Positions 1 to 9,012 of a stretch of 64,000 nucleotides of DNA are shown in pieces. The notes beneath the pieces were generated by a model, which worked only from the letters and a program-made list of their open reading frames with translations, did not search any database and was not told where the DNA came from. A program made the position numbers and the translations under genes. Each line of letters opens with the position of its first letter. The stretch's first letter is position 1. Origin of the DNA: Pedobacter sp014947265 (lineage in GTDB: Bacteria > Bacteroidota > Bacteroidia > Sphingobacteriales > Sphingobacteriaceae); contig NZ_JADCNK010000009.1 in assembly GCF_014947265.1 (NCBI RefSeq), positions 1 through 64,000 of the forward strand, written 5' to 3'.

Positions 1-71
1 GTTTACCAGAATGGGCTTTAAGTGATTTATAAATTAGATATTATAAAATCAAAACTATCTTGATCTTAGAA

Positions 72-893
72 TTACGATTGGATGAATTCTAAAATATCTT
101 TATTAATTGTTGCGGCTTCCGTAGTCGGCATACCGTGAGGAAATCCAGGATAGGTTATCAATTTACCATTTTTAAGCAATTTAGCGGACTTAACGCCAGC
201 ATTTTGATAAGGAACAATCTGGTCATCTTCGCCATGTAACACCAAAACCGGAATATCAACTGCTTTCAAATCTTCTCTGAAATCAGTTTCAGAGAAAGCC
301 TTTATGCCTTCGTAATGCGCCACTATGCCACCCATCATGCCTTGTCTCCACCAATTTCTTTGTACGCCTTCTTTCACAACTGCACCTTCCCTGTTGTATC
401 CGTAGAACGGAATGGTTAAATCGATATAAAACTGCTGTCTGTTATTAAGCGTTTGATCTCTGATGTCATCAAAAACAGACATCGGAACACCATCCGGATT
501 GCTGTCACTCTGCACCATTATTGGTGGAACTGCACTGATTAATACAGCTTTTTTAGCTCTGCCATTAGCATATTTATTAACGTAGCGGATTACCTCGCCA
601 CCACCTGTGGAATGTCCGATGTGAACAACATCCTGCAAATCAAGAAAATCGACCAATTCAGCAGCATCAGCAGCGTAAGTTTCAATATCATGGCCATAAA
701 TATCTTGGCTGGACCGGCCGTGGCCTCTCCTATCATGTGTGATCACCCTGAAGCCTCTTTGCAGGAAAAAAATAACTTGTGCATCCCAGTCATCTGATGA
801 TAAAGGCCATCCATGATGAAACATTAAAGTTGGTCCTTTACCTTGATCTTTGTAGAAAATTTCTGTTCTGTCTTTTAATTTTAGCGTACTCAT
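72..893 (-). CDS. alpha/beta hydrolase, chloroperoxidase/arylesterase type
   Basis: This 273-residue cytoplasmic enzyme has a complete alpha/beta-hydrolase fold. The nucleophile elbow GHSTGGGE places Ser95, the acid is Asp224 in HGEDDQIVP, and the base is His253 in GFPHGMP. An oxyanion-hole motif HHGWP lies near residue 26. The sequence resembles cofactor-free haloperoxidases and arylesterases, which hydrolyse esters or make peracids, but the natural substrate cannot be read from the sequence. There is no signal peptide. The gene appears monocistronic, since the next gene upstream on the same strand begins well beyond a 123-bp gap. The family call is firm and the substrate is unknown. Confidence 0.9.
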   Translation of the reverse strand: MSTLKLKDRTEIFYKDQGKGPTLMFHHGWPLSSDDWDAQVIFFLQRGFRVITHDRRGHGRSSQDIYGHDIETYAADAAELVDFLDLQDVVHIGHSTGGGEVIRYVNKYANGRAKKAVLISAVPPIMVQSDSNPDGVPMSVFDDIRDQTLNNRQQFYIDLTIPFYGYNREGAVVKEGVQRNWWRQGMMGGIVAHYEGIKAFSETDFREDLKAVDIPVLVLHGEDDQIVPYQNAGVKSAKLLKNGKLITYPGFPHGMPTTEAATINKDILEFIQS

Positions 894-1016
894 AGTTTTT
901 AGTTTTTGTAATTTATTTATTTTCTGAAGGTTTTTATTTTATTCTTTATCAAAAGTAAACTGGTAAAGGCGTTTAAATCTTGACCTATGATAAAATTAAC
1001 CGGTTGATTAACCATC

Positions 1017-1751
1017 TTAATTATTAAAAGGTGCAATTGCTTTCGTGATTCCTTCGCCGGCAGTAAAGAAGAAAGCTGGTCCTGCTAATAATGTTATTTT
1101 CCTGATTGGTTTAAAGTTCGACATCTTTTTACCTTTTAAGTAAACCTGAGTCCGATACGCATTGATCGCTCCGGTAACACCATAGCCAGCAACTTCTGCG
1201 GTTGGTGAATCTATTCCAGCGTCTTTCAGATCAGATGCAAAGGCATATTCGGTAACTCCAAGGCGCAATGCTTCTTCCATACCCACGGTTGCAACCTGCT
1301 GCATTAGTACGGGCGTGAATTTGTTTCGGTCGCCTAATCCGATAAGCAGTAATTTTTTTGCACCGATACTTCCTGAAGGCGGCGTGATTAATAAAGTTTC
1401 TAATGAATGACCTGCAAATTTGCCGGATTTCCTGAGGTCTGTGATGAGTCCATTTAAACTTTTATCAAGATGAACCATTCCGTTGACGGCTTCGGGCAAA
1501 GCAGGAGGCGAATTGAAGATATCACCTTCCATATATTCAAAAACACATGCGATTTGTAATTGGGTGTTCTCTGTTGAAGGTCCCTGTACCATTCCTTCGA
1601 TGCTAATACCGTCAACTTTTCCCCATATTTTAGACGTGTTTACAGCCGCTGTTTGCGCGGTTGTTTGTGCAAAAGATAATTGTGGTGCTATAATGAGCAT
1701 CGATATATATAGACCAATGCATGCTACTTTTTTAATGGTTCTGGTAATCAT
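1017..1751 (-). CDS. secreted stand-alone M17 leucyl-aminopeptidase N-terminal domain protein
   Basis: The 244-residue protein starts with a Sec signal peptide ending near SFAQ (residue 29). The rest matches the N-terminal macro-like domain of M17 leucyl aminopeptidases, including the stretch around KKLLLIGLGDRNKFTP and the region that follows it. The catalytic di-metal C-terminal domain is absent and no fragment of it lies nearby. The protein therefore cannot be an aminopeptidase. It may be a periplasmic binding or structural module. No operon partner is obvious. The domain call is good and the function is unknown. Confidence 0.75.
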   Translation of the reverse strand: MITRTIKKVACIGLYISMLIIAPQLSFAQTTAQTAAVNTSKIWGKVDGISIEGMVQGPSTENTQLQIACVFEYMEGDIFNSPPALPEAVNGMVHLDKSLNGLITDLRKSGKFAGHSLETLLITPPSGSIGAKKLLLIGLGDRNKFTPVLMQQVATVGMEEALRLGVTEYAFASDLKDAGIDSPTAEVAGYGVTGAINAYRTQVYLKGKKMSNFKPIRKITLLAGPAFFFTAGEGITKAIAPFNN

Positions 1752-1920
1752 AACAGGAGATTTAATGGATTAATAAATTTACTTTTTAGCTTTGGTTGAT
1801 TAATAGTTTTTTGTTTTCCTACTGTAAATTTATTGCAGAATCAGATCCTTTTAATTCTTAATTCGGTGAACAGGCAAAAAGAATCGTTGGAATGTGAGAT
1901 GTTGCTTGCTAAACTGCGCT

Positions 1921-1953
1921 AAAAACAAAAATCACCGCCATACAGCAGTGATT
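1921..1953 (-). terminator. Rho-independent terminator after the ABM-domain gene
   Basis: On the minus strand an AATCAC/GTGATT stem (1930-1935 with 1948-1953) is followed by a T-rich run. It sits about 45 bp downstream of the stop of the 1999-2550 gene and probably ends the three-gene operon that begins with the hybrid kinase. Confidence 0.6.
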
Positions 1954-1998
1954 CTTTAGATCTAATGATAAATAAATTGGACTTTAGCTATTATCAGC

Positions 1999-2550
1999 TC
2001 ATTTAAACAGCCATTTCTTAATCAGCATGGTGTAGTTTGGCATCACCACATAAACCATCAGCAAAACAATACAACCAGAATTTATAAAGGCATCAAAATA
2101 ATGGTTAAGCGGAATGCCCAGCCATCTTAAAATTGGCAGCAACAAAACCGGAATAATTAAGGATAAGGGATAAATTGCCGACCAGGTGACCAGGTACTGT
2201 TTCCAGCGAACGGGTACCTTATGACCTTCATTTTCTGCATTGAAAAGAAAATCCAGGCCAGATTTTATTTGATATCTGTCATTCTTTCTGAAGAAAGGGC
2301 TTGCCTTTTCAATGAGTTGTTTTCGGTCTTGAGATTCCATCCAGCTTTTTAGGTTATCAATGGTATCAAAGCGGATAATAACAGTATAAACAAATGTTAA
2401 TTTAGGAATTGGCCTTACGATCTGTAAATCGATAAAACCTGTTGCATGTTTAGAAACGGGTAAGATTTCATCTAACCATTTTTCATATTCTTTTTGTTTA
2501 CCTTCCAGTATATGGTGGGTAATTACGACAGAGGCACCTGAATTTTCCAT
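1999..2550 (-). CDS. ABM-domain protein with C-terminal membrane helices
   Basis: Residues 5-90 or so of this 183-residue protein form an antibiotic-biosynthesis-monooxygenase (ABM) ferredoxin-like domain, and about 120-180 contain two hydrophobic helices. This two-part form is common in Bacteroidota and Proteobacteria, and its substrate is not known. The gene starts 20 bp after the stop of the upstream old yellow enzyme and is probably cotranscribed with it, which would fit a role in oxidative or quinone chemistry at the membrane. That role is an inference. Confidence 0.8.
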   Translation of the reverse strand: MENSGASVVITHHILEGKQKEYEKWLDEILPVSKHATGFIDLQIVRPIPKLTFVYTVIIRFDTIDNLKSWMESQDRKQLIEKASPFFRKNDRYQIKSGLDFLFNAENEGHKVPVRWKQYLVTWSAIYPLSLIIPVLLLPILRWLGIPLNHYFDAFINSGCIVLLMVYVVMPNYTMLIKKWLFK

Positions 2551-2570
2551 ATGGAGACGCGTTGATAAAT

Positions 2571-3632
2571 CTAATTGAAAGCCCTTTTATATTGCCATGG
2601 TACTTCGATGTCCATTTCCAACTCCTTAGCCGAATGGATAGCAAAATAAGGGTCCCGCAAATGTTCCCTGGCAATGACAACCAGATCAGCCTTGCCATCA
2701 GCAATAATTTCATTTGCTTGTTTTGCATCGGTAATCATACCGACAGCGCCTGTAGCGATGCCCACTTGTTCCCTTATGGCGGTTGCAAAAGGAACCTGAT
2801 AGCCAGGAAAAACCTTATCCCGACTTACATTTGTAAATCCTCCGCCAGACGCGGTAATAAAATCCACCCCATTTTCTTTAAGTACTTTTGAAAGGGCAAC
2901 GCTATCTTCCAAAGTCCAGGCATCTGCCGTATCTATGTAATCTACTGCGGAGATTCTAACCAGCAATGGCATGCCCTCTGGAATTACTTTTCTTACTTCC
3001 GTTACGGTATTTACCAAAAGACGGATCCGGTTTTCAAAAGTTCCGCCATATTCATCCTGTCTTTTGTTAATAACTGCTGAATAGAACTGATGAAACAAAT
3101 AACTGTGGCCAGCGTGAATTTCAATTGTATTAAAACCAGCTTCAACAGCACGACGTGCGGCATCAACAAATTTTACTTTTAATTCATCAATCTCGGCAAT
3201 CGTTAGCTCCTGCGATAGTACACCATTCAGTTCTGTTGCAGAACAGGTTTTTACAATCCACCCCCCTTCTTCCAGGCTTAAGGGCTTCATACCTTCATTT
3301 GGGTGTTTAAGGCTGCCCTTTCCTCCGGCATGCCAAAGCTGAATACCGATTTTGCTATCCTGTTCATGAACAAAATCCACAATGGTTTTCCAGGCATTTT
3401 TTTGCTCATCATTCCAAATACCTACATCGCTTAAGGTCGCCAGTCCTTCAGGCGATACGGCTGTACATTCGGTAATGATTAAACCTGCACCTCCAACTGC
3501 ACGGCTGCCCAAATGTACCAGATGCCAATTTCCCGGGATTCCGTTCTGTGCACTGTATTGCTGCATAGGGGATAATACAATCCTGTTCTTTAAAGTGAGA
3601 TTGCGAAAGGTTATGGGTGAAAATAGATCCAT
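2571..3632 (-). CDS. NADH:flavin oxidoreductase, old yellow enzyme (YqjM/NamA-like)
   Basis: The 353-residue protein is a one-domain FMN TIM barrel of the OYE family, which reduces activated C=C bonds with NAD(P)H. Visible motifs are SPMQQYSA near residue 21, QLWHAGGKG (99-106) and IHAGHSYLFHQFYS (172-185), where His173 and His176 would bind the substrate carbonyl. The redox-tuning Cys found in Bacillus YqjM at the first motif is Gln here. The gene lies 11 bp after the hybrid kinase and 20 bp before the ABM gene, so these form one operon. Confidence 0.9.
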   Translation of the reverse strand: MDLFSPITFRNLTLKNRIVLSPMQQYSAQNGIPGNWHLVHLGSRAVGGAGLIITECTAVSPEGLATLSDVGIWNDEQKNAWKTIVDFVHEQDSKIGIQLWHAGGKGSLKHPNEGMKPLSLEEGGWIVKTCSATELNGVLSQELTIAEIDELKVKFVDAARRAVEAGFNTIEIHAGHSYLFHQFYSAVINKRQDEYGGTFENRIRLLVNTVTEVRKVIPEGMPLLVRISAVDYIDTADAWTLEDSVALSKVLKENGVDFITASGGGFTNVSRDKVFPGYQVPFATAIREQVGIATGAVGMITDAKQANEIIADGKADLVVIAREHLRDPYFAIHSAKELEMDIEVPWQYKRAFN

Positions 3633-3643
3633 TTTATTTGTCT

Positions 3644-5851
3644 TTATAACTGTTGTAAAAAATTTTTAGCTTCAGCAACTGCCAGGGTTAAAATACTTTT
3701 TAAATCTTCTAAAACCTGCTGTAATGATGCCTTTTGTTCGGTCGCAACTTCAAGCACATCCAGTTTCTCTTCCAAGATTGTCAATAATCCCATCATGGCA
3801 ATGCTGGTTTTAAAATCATGGGCCCTGTGGTTTACTGTTACAAAATCATGGCTTTGATAGGCGCTTAGAAGCTCCTGCAAATGAAGGGATACGTTATCAA
3901 TAAATTGTTGGGTAACTGTTTTTTCGAAATCTGTATCTCCACCGCTTATGGATCGCATATAAGCAAGATCGAGATACTGAAAGCGGGTGGTGATTTCTGC
4001 CGCTTTTTTTTCTTTTTGTTGTCCGTTTTCAAGGCCGAATTCGGATATAAACTTAAACAATTTTTCCTCATTAATCGGCTTAGAAAGGTATTCATTCATT
4101 CCGCGACTGAGGCATTTTTCTCTTTCTCCCGCCATTGCATGTGCCGTCATAGCGATGATGGGAATGTCTGATTTCAGCACATCGCGTATGTGCTGCGTGG
4201 CTGCATATCCATCCATCTTTGGCATTTGGATATCCATCAATACCAGGTCGTAGGTTTGACCGGAGAGTTGTTCAATTGCTTCCAGACCATTGGATACAAT
4301 ATCAAAATCGATATTCCATTGCAATAATAAGTGCTGCATTAAACTTTGATTGATGGCATTATCGTCGACAACCAAAACCCGCAATGGCGCATTTGATTTA
4401 TCCTTAAAATAACTGGTATTTACAGCCGGTATTACAGGGAGTTGATGCTCAGCAATGTCATAAGGAATATGAAAATTAAAGGTCGTTCCTTTTCCCTGTT
4501 CGCTGCTTACTTCAATATTTCCATTTTGTAACAAAATCAGATTTTTCACAATAGATAAACCTAAACCTGTTCCTCCGTAATTTCGGGTTATAGAATCTTC
4601 ACCCTGGTTAAACCGTTCAAAAACTTCGTTTAATTTTTCTTTATCAATCCCTATTCCAGTATCAGCAACCTTGAAACCAACCGTTATTTTACTTCCTGTT
4701 TGTTCTTTTTTATACACTTCAACATTGATTTTTCCGTGCTGGGTAAACTTAATGGCATTACCTATCAAATTAACCAATATTTGAGTCAATCTTGTGGCGT
4801 CGCCGATTAATGTATCTGAAACGGAGGAATCTATTTTGCTGGATATGGTCAAACCCTTTTCTCTTGCCCGTTCCTGAAAAAGCGTTTCCAAAGAATTGAT
4901 TAAACCGTTAATGCTGAATGTTCCCGGTGTGATGCGCATCATGCCCGCTTCAATTTTGGAAAGGTCCAGAATGTCGTTGATAATGGCCATCAGATTCTCT
5001 CCCGAGCGCTGGATCGAAGAAACAAATTCGGCAGAAGTCGTATCCATAGGTCTCTTTTGCAGTAAGTTGGTAAAACCTAAAATACCGCTTAAAGGTGTTC
5101 TGATTTCATGGCTCATATTGGCCAGAAAATTTTCTTTTGTCTGCGCAGCCACCGATGCTTTTTCCTCAGAAATGGCCAGTTCTTTAATCAATAAATGTTG
5201 ACGGCGAAACTGGCGGACGATATGGTATCCGATGATGGCACCACTTACAACAAGCAATGCCAGTATGGAAATGTCATAGAGTCTTGCCTTTCTCCCCATT
5301 TCTTCGCTCCGCTTGCTGAGTTTTACCATATTCAATTGCCGGCTTTCATAAATTTTAGCGGTAATTGATGTGATTTCGTTGGAAATTCTTCTCGCCCCCG
5401 GGTTGGCAATGGAACTGCGATCGTCCATGTTTCCAATTGAAAGATAGCGACGTAAAAGTTTCTCCTTAACTACTTTTTTGTCAAGTGTTAAAACACTTAG
5501 CCGACGGATCAGCGTTTCTTCCCTTGTATCAACATTATCTTTAGAAAGTGAATCTAGAAAGTTTTCTACCTGGTCTACCTTCTGATCTATCCCTTCCAGG
5601 TGAGTGGTGTCATTTGTAGCTATAGATGCTCTTATCCTGCTTTCTACCCCTAAGATATCTCTGTCAATCTCCCTAAGGTGATTACTGGAACGCAATTCCT
5701 TTAAGAGTATGTTATTGTTGTTTATCAGTGCCCTGGTATTTTGGGCCGAATTGATTTGCAACGCGATGAGGAGGATAGAATCTGCAATGAAAGTAAACAC
5801 AATCAGGTAAGCAAAACGTTTATTGCCCATCACTGTAGAAATATTGATCAT
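3644..5851 (-). CDS. hybrid sensor histidine kinase with receiver and HPt domains
   Basis: This 735-residue inner-membrane kinase has TM1 at about 12-32, a helical periplasmic sensor (about 34-190) and TM2 at about 192-212. Next come a HisKA domain with phospho-acceptor His248 in NMSHEIRTPL, an HATPase domain with GTGLGLSIV, and a receiver with VVDDNAIN and LMDIQMPKMDG. A C-terminal HPt domain carries its His in RAHDFKTS. It can therefore run a full phosphorelay internally. A LytTR-type regulator lies just upstream but does not need such a relay, so the final target is uncertain. It heads the operon with the OYE and ABM genes. Confidence 0.93.
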   Translation of the reverse strand: MINISTVMGNKRFAYLIVFTFIADSILLIALQINSAQNTRALINNNNILLKELRSSNHLREIDRDILGVESRIRASIATNDTTHLEGIDQKVDQVENFLDSLSKDNVDTREETLIRRLSVLTLDKKVVKEKLLRRYLSIGNMDDRSSIANPGARRISNEITSITAKIYESRQLNMVKLSKRSEEMGRKARLYDISILALLVVSGAIIGYHIVRQFRRQHLLIKELAISEEKASVAAQTKENFLANMSHEIRTPLSGILGFTNLLQKRPMDTTSAEFVSSIQRSGENLMAIINDILDLSKIEAGMMRITPGTFSINGLINSLETLFQERAREKGLTISSKIDSSVSDTLIGDATRLTQILVNLIGNAIKFTQHGKINVEVYKKEQTGSKITVGFKVADTGIGIDKEKLNEVFERFNQGEDSITRNYGGTGLGLSIVKNLILLQNGNIEVSSEQGKGTTFNFHIPYDIAEHQLPVIPAVNTSYFKDKSNAPLRVLVVDDNAINQSLMQHLLLQWNIDFDIVSNGLEAIEQLSGQTYDLVLMDIQMPKMDGYAATQHIRDVLKSDIPIIAMTAHAMAGEREKCLSRGMNEYLSKPINEEKLFKFISEFGLENGQQKEKKAAEITTRFQYLDLAYMRSISGGDTDFEKTVTQQFIDNVSLHLQELLSAYQSHDFVTVNHRAHDFKTSIAMMGLLTILEEKLDVLEVATEQKASLQQVLEDLKSILTLAVAEAKNFLQQL

Positions 5852-5915
5852 AAACTAAAGTATAAATTGATGACAGGAACGCCTCAGTTCAAACGCATTG
5901 CATGGACACCTCAAC

Positions 5916-6611
5916 TTAAAAAACATTCATTCTTGCACTGAGTGTCTTCCGATAAGCATCGGCAACCGGAATAAATTTTCCATTGATTACGACCCCGCCA
6001 TCCTATAATGTGTCTATTTTACCAAGCGCTATAATGTAAGAGCGGTGAACCCTGATAAAATTATTTTTCAGCAAGCGTTCTTCGGCAGCTTTCATCGTAC
6101 CATGTATGGCAAACATTTTTTCTGATGTATAGAACTTTACGTAATCACCCATTGCTTCCGCATAAAAAATATCATCCAGACTCAATCGTCTCGTAATATT
6201 TGAATCTCTGACGAAAATGAATTCTTCCTTATCAAACTGCACATGCTCTTTCTTACTTTCTGATATAATTTGTGCTTTACTAACAGCTTGTAAAAACCGG
6301 GCCGACGTAAAAGGTTTCAACAGATAATCAGCAATATTCAGTTCGAAAGCTTCAAGCGCATATTCCTTTTTTGAAGAAGTAAAAATGATAATAATATCTT
6401 TGCCTACTAAGTTTCTGGTCAGTTCTATTCCGCTCATTTCGGGCATCTCAATATCCAGGAATATCAGATCGACCTGATTGTTCTGCAAATGGTGATAGGC
6501 TTCTATAGCATTGGAATATTCATTTACAATAATGAGATTCGGGATTTGTTTTGCCAAATGAGCCAAAGTAGTTCTTGCAATAGCATTGTCATCAACGATT
6601 AGCGCTTTCAT
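5916..6611 (-). pseudogene. LytTR response regulator truncated by an in-frame amber codon
   Basis: The open frame 6003-6611 encodes 202 residues: a CheY-like receiver (VDDNAIA, LIFLDIEMPEMSG, Lys in LLKPF) and a LytTR DNA-binding domain. It stops at TAG (6003-6005) directly after KIDTL. The same frame then runs on for 28 sense codons to a TAA at 5916-5918 and encodes GKFIPVADAYRKTL, the usual last strand and tail of a LytTR domain. A single sense-to-stop change, for instance GAG to TAG, explains this. The shortened protein may lack a stable DNA-binding domain. Alternatives are a sequencing error or readthrough. It is probably the partner of a sensor encoded elsewhere. Confidence 0.75.
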
Positions 6612-6674
6612 GGAGATGGTTTATTTGTGACTCAAATATAACTATTCCATTTATTTTATTCTTTTCCGGATCAA

Positions 6675-7148
6675 TTATCTGAAGTAAGAACGGATCATCC
6701 AGGCCATTTCTTCATGTGTTTCCATTAGCCCGGTAATAAAATCGCTGGTGCCATAATCTTTATATTTTTCTGCAAAAGGAACGATATTGCCACGTAAAAA
6801 TTCGATGATGCTTTCATGGTCCCTTAAGAGGTCTGCCATATAACCCAAACCGTCGTTAGTTCTTTCACTGTATTCTGTAAGGTGGGTAAGTTCTAAATAA
6901 GTTTTCATCGTTGCAGGTGCAAAATGACCTATTTTTCGCATACGCTCGGCAACACTGTCAGTTAATTCATCGAGTTGTTTGTATTGATTTTCAAAGAAAA
7001 TATGGTTTGCGTGAAAATTATCACCTGTAACATTCCAATGTGCGTTTCTGGTTTTGGTATACAATACAAATTCGTCTGCCAATAATTTAGCCAATTCTGC
7101 AGCAACTGCATCTGTGTTTTTTTCTGTAATTCCAATGTTAGTTTTCAT
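6675..7148 (-). CDS. dps: Dps-family ferritin-like DNA-protecting protein
   Basis: The 157-residue protein is a typical Dps. It stores iron by oxidising Fe(II) with peroxide at inter-subunit sites in a 12-subunit shell and protects DNA under stress. The ferroxidase motif region is visible as NAHWNVTGDNFHANH (about residues 39-53) followed by a Glu and Asp series in the next helix (QLDELTDSVAERM). Its length matches the family. The gene appears monocistronic. Confidence 0.93.
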   Translation of the reverse strand: MKTNIGITEKNTDAVAAELAKLLADEFVLYTKTRNAHWNVTGDNFHANHIFFENQYKQLDELTDSVAERMRKIGHFAPATMKTYLELTHLTEYSERTNDGLGYMADLLRDHESIIEFLRGNIVPFAEKYKDYGTSDFITGLMETHEEMAWMIRSYFR

Positions 7149-7356
7149 GATTCAAAGTTTTTTATTTAAGCGATATTGCTCTTTTCATGGTTTAAAGATG
7201 CAGCAGGATCGGCTTAAAATCATTTGGCTTTCGATAAACAGGCAAAATGAATCGTTGAAGGGTTGAATAAATTGCTTTTGCTAAAAGATGCATTTCACTA
7301 TCAGAGAGGTCCGGAAGTATTGGAACCATATTTGTACAAGCAAAGAAAAATTAATC

Positions 7357-7833
7357 ATGAGTATTAAACAAAATTTATTTGCCCTATCCATATTGCTAAC
7401 CGGCCTGTATAGCTGTACGCAATCTAAACAAGATAGTTCTGCTAGCAACCAAGCCGCAGCAGACAGCACTGAAACCTCTATAAAAGGCTGTTATCTGTAC
7501 AAGGTCAATAAAGACACTTTTCAACTCGCCATCACCGCCGTTAATAAAAACGATATAGAAGGATCAATTATTTATAATTTTTCAGAGAAAGATGATTCTA
7601 AAGGCACTTTCAATGGCCATTTTGATGGGAATATCTTAAAGGGTGACTATACTTTTCAGTCTGAAGGGCTTACTTCTGTACGCGAGGTTATATTCAAAAA
7701 AACACAAACGGGTTTCGTTGAAGGAACTGGCGAAGTTAAAGTTATAGGCAACAAAGCGGTATTCTCTAAACCTGACTCGATATCTTATGAAAACGGTACA
7801 GCCTTTACAAAAAGTGAAACTTGTCTGCCTTAA
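7357..7833 (+). CDS. hypothetical lipoprotein
   Basis: The ATG at 7357 is chosen because it opens a lipoprotein signal (LTGLYSC, Cys at about residue 20), whereas an upstream in-frame start would spoil it. The mature 138-residue protein is small and rich in beta strand and polar residues (GSIIYNFSEKDDSKGTFNGH and similar). It resembles the small Bacteroidota lipoproteins found next to stress genes, but I do not recognise a named family. It should be anchored in the outer or inner membrane facing the periplasm. Confidence 0.75.
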   Translation: MSIKQNLFALSILLTGLYSCTQSKQDSSASNQAAADSTETSIKGCYLYKVNKDTFQLAITAVNKNDIEGSIIYNFSEKDDSKGTFNGHFDGNILKGDYTFQSEGLTSVREVIFKKTQTGFVEGTGEVKVIGNKAVFSKPDSISYENGTAFTKSETCLP

Positions 7834-8040
7834 ATTCTGATAACTGGTTTGTTTGTGTAAAGATTGGTAGCGAATAAACTCTTATTTACAAAATTAAGAT
7901 ATCCTACATTACTTACATTTCCGTTTAGCATATCTACATGCAGGATTATTACCTGGAACCAGGTTTTCGTGAGCCATACAGGCATGTATTATGAGCCATG
8001 CGGGCAAATTCCGCATGATTTAAATTCAGACCTTTAAATC

Positions 8041-9012
8041 ATGAAAAATAGCACAACAATTCAACTAGGCCAAAATGGCCCTTTAATATCCAAACTTGGT
8101 CTGGGCTGTATGCGCATGTCCTCTATCTGGGGCGGATCTACACCCGACGAAAGGGAAAGCATTGCTACGATCCATGAAGCATTGGATAATGGCATTAATT
8201 TTTTGAACACCGGCGACTTTTACGGAGCTGGTCATAATGAGATCCTGGTGGGCAAAGCCATAAAAGGGAGACGTGATGAGGCGTTTATTAGCGTAAAATT
8301 CGGAGCGATTTTTCATAATGGACATTGGCTGGGATTAGATCTGCGTCCCATCGCCATTAAGAATTTTATAAACTACTCACTAACCCGTTTAGGGATCGAA
8401 ACCATTGATTTATACCAACCCAGCCGGATGGATGACAGTGTACCGGTAGAAGACATCATCGGCACAGTAGCCGACCTCGTTAAAGAAGGTAAAGTTCGCC
8501 ACATTGGTGTATCAGAGATCACAGCGGACCAGCTTCGAAAAGCCAATAGCGTCTACCCAATAAGCGCATTGGAGATCGGGTATTCATTAGCCGATCGTGG
8601 GATAGAGAGTGACTTACTTCCGGCGGCTAAAACATTAGGTATTGGTGTGGTAGCTTTCGCTAATACTGCCGAAGGTTTATTAACTGGTGAAATGAAAGCC
8701 CCGGTTGCCGAAAACGATTACCGTAATCACTTCTCTCGTTTTCAGGGCGAAAGTTTGGTTCATAACCTGGAAAAAGTGGAAGTTTTAAAGCAACTGGCTA
8801 CCGATAAAGGTTATACACCAACGCAGGTGGCGATAGCCTGGGTAAAAGAGCAGGGTGACAACATTATGCCCTTAGTAAGTATGAGCCGCAGATCGCGCTT
8901 ACCTGAAAATATTGCAGCGATGGAAATTGTGTTCACGCCCGAAGAAATGAATACTTTAAATACTACTTTTGCAACAGGCGCTATCCAGGGCGGCACTTAT
9001 TTACAACGCTAA
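8041..9012 (+). CDS. aldo/keto reductase
   Basis: The 323-residue TIM-barrel oxidoreductase carries the AKR signatures LGLGCMRMS near the N-terminus, Tyr61 in GDFYG and Lys86 in ISVKFG. It would reduce carbonyls with NADPH. Position 56, where most AKRs have the catalytic Asp of the DTA motif, is Asn (LNTGDFYG), and the usual catalytic His is replaced in YQPSRMD, which is common in this subfamily. Activity may be altered. The stop codon is immediately followed by the ATG of an AraC regulator, so the two are cotranscribed. Confidence 0.9.
   Translation: MKNSTTIQLGQNGPLISKLGLGCMRMSSIWGGSTPDERESIATIHEALDNGINFLNTGDFYGAGHNEILVGKAIKGRRDEAFISVKFGAIFHNGHWLGLDLRPIAIKNFINYSLTRLGIETIDLYQPSRMDDSVPVEDIIGTVADLVKEGKVRHIGVSEITADQLRKANSVYPISALEIGYSLADRGIESDLLPAAKTLGIGVVAFANTAEGLLTGEMKAPVAENDYRNHFSRFQGESLVHNLEKVEVLKQLATDKGYTPTQVAIAWVKEQGDNIMPLVSMSRRSRLPENIAAMEIVFTPEEMNTLNTTFATGAIQGGTYLQR

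Noticed and set aside
612..797. Open frames antisense to strong genes (for example here, 1483-1773, 26530-26796 in another frame, 43266-43514)
   Set aside because: All lie within genes with clear family motifs, show no homology and have biased composition typical of shadow frames.
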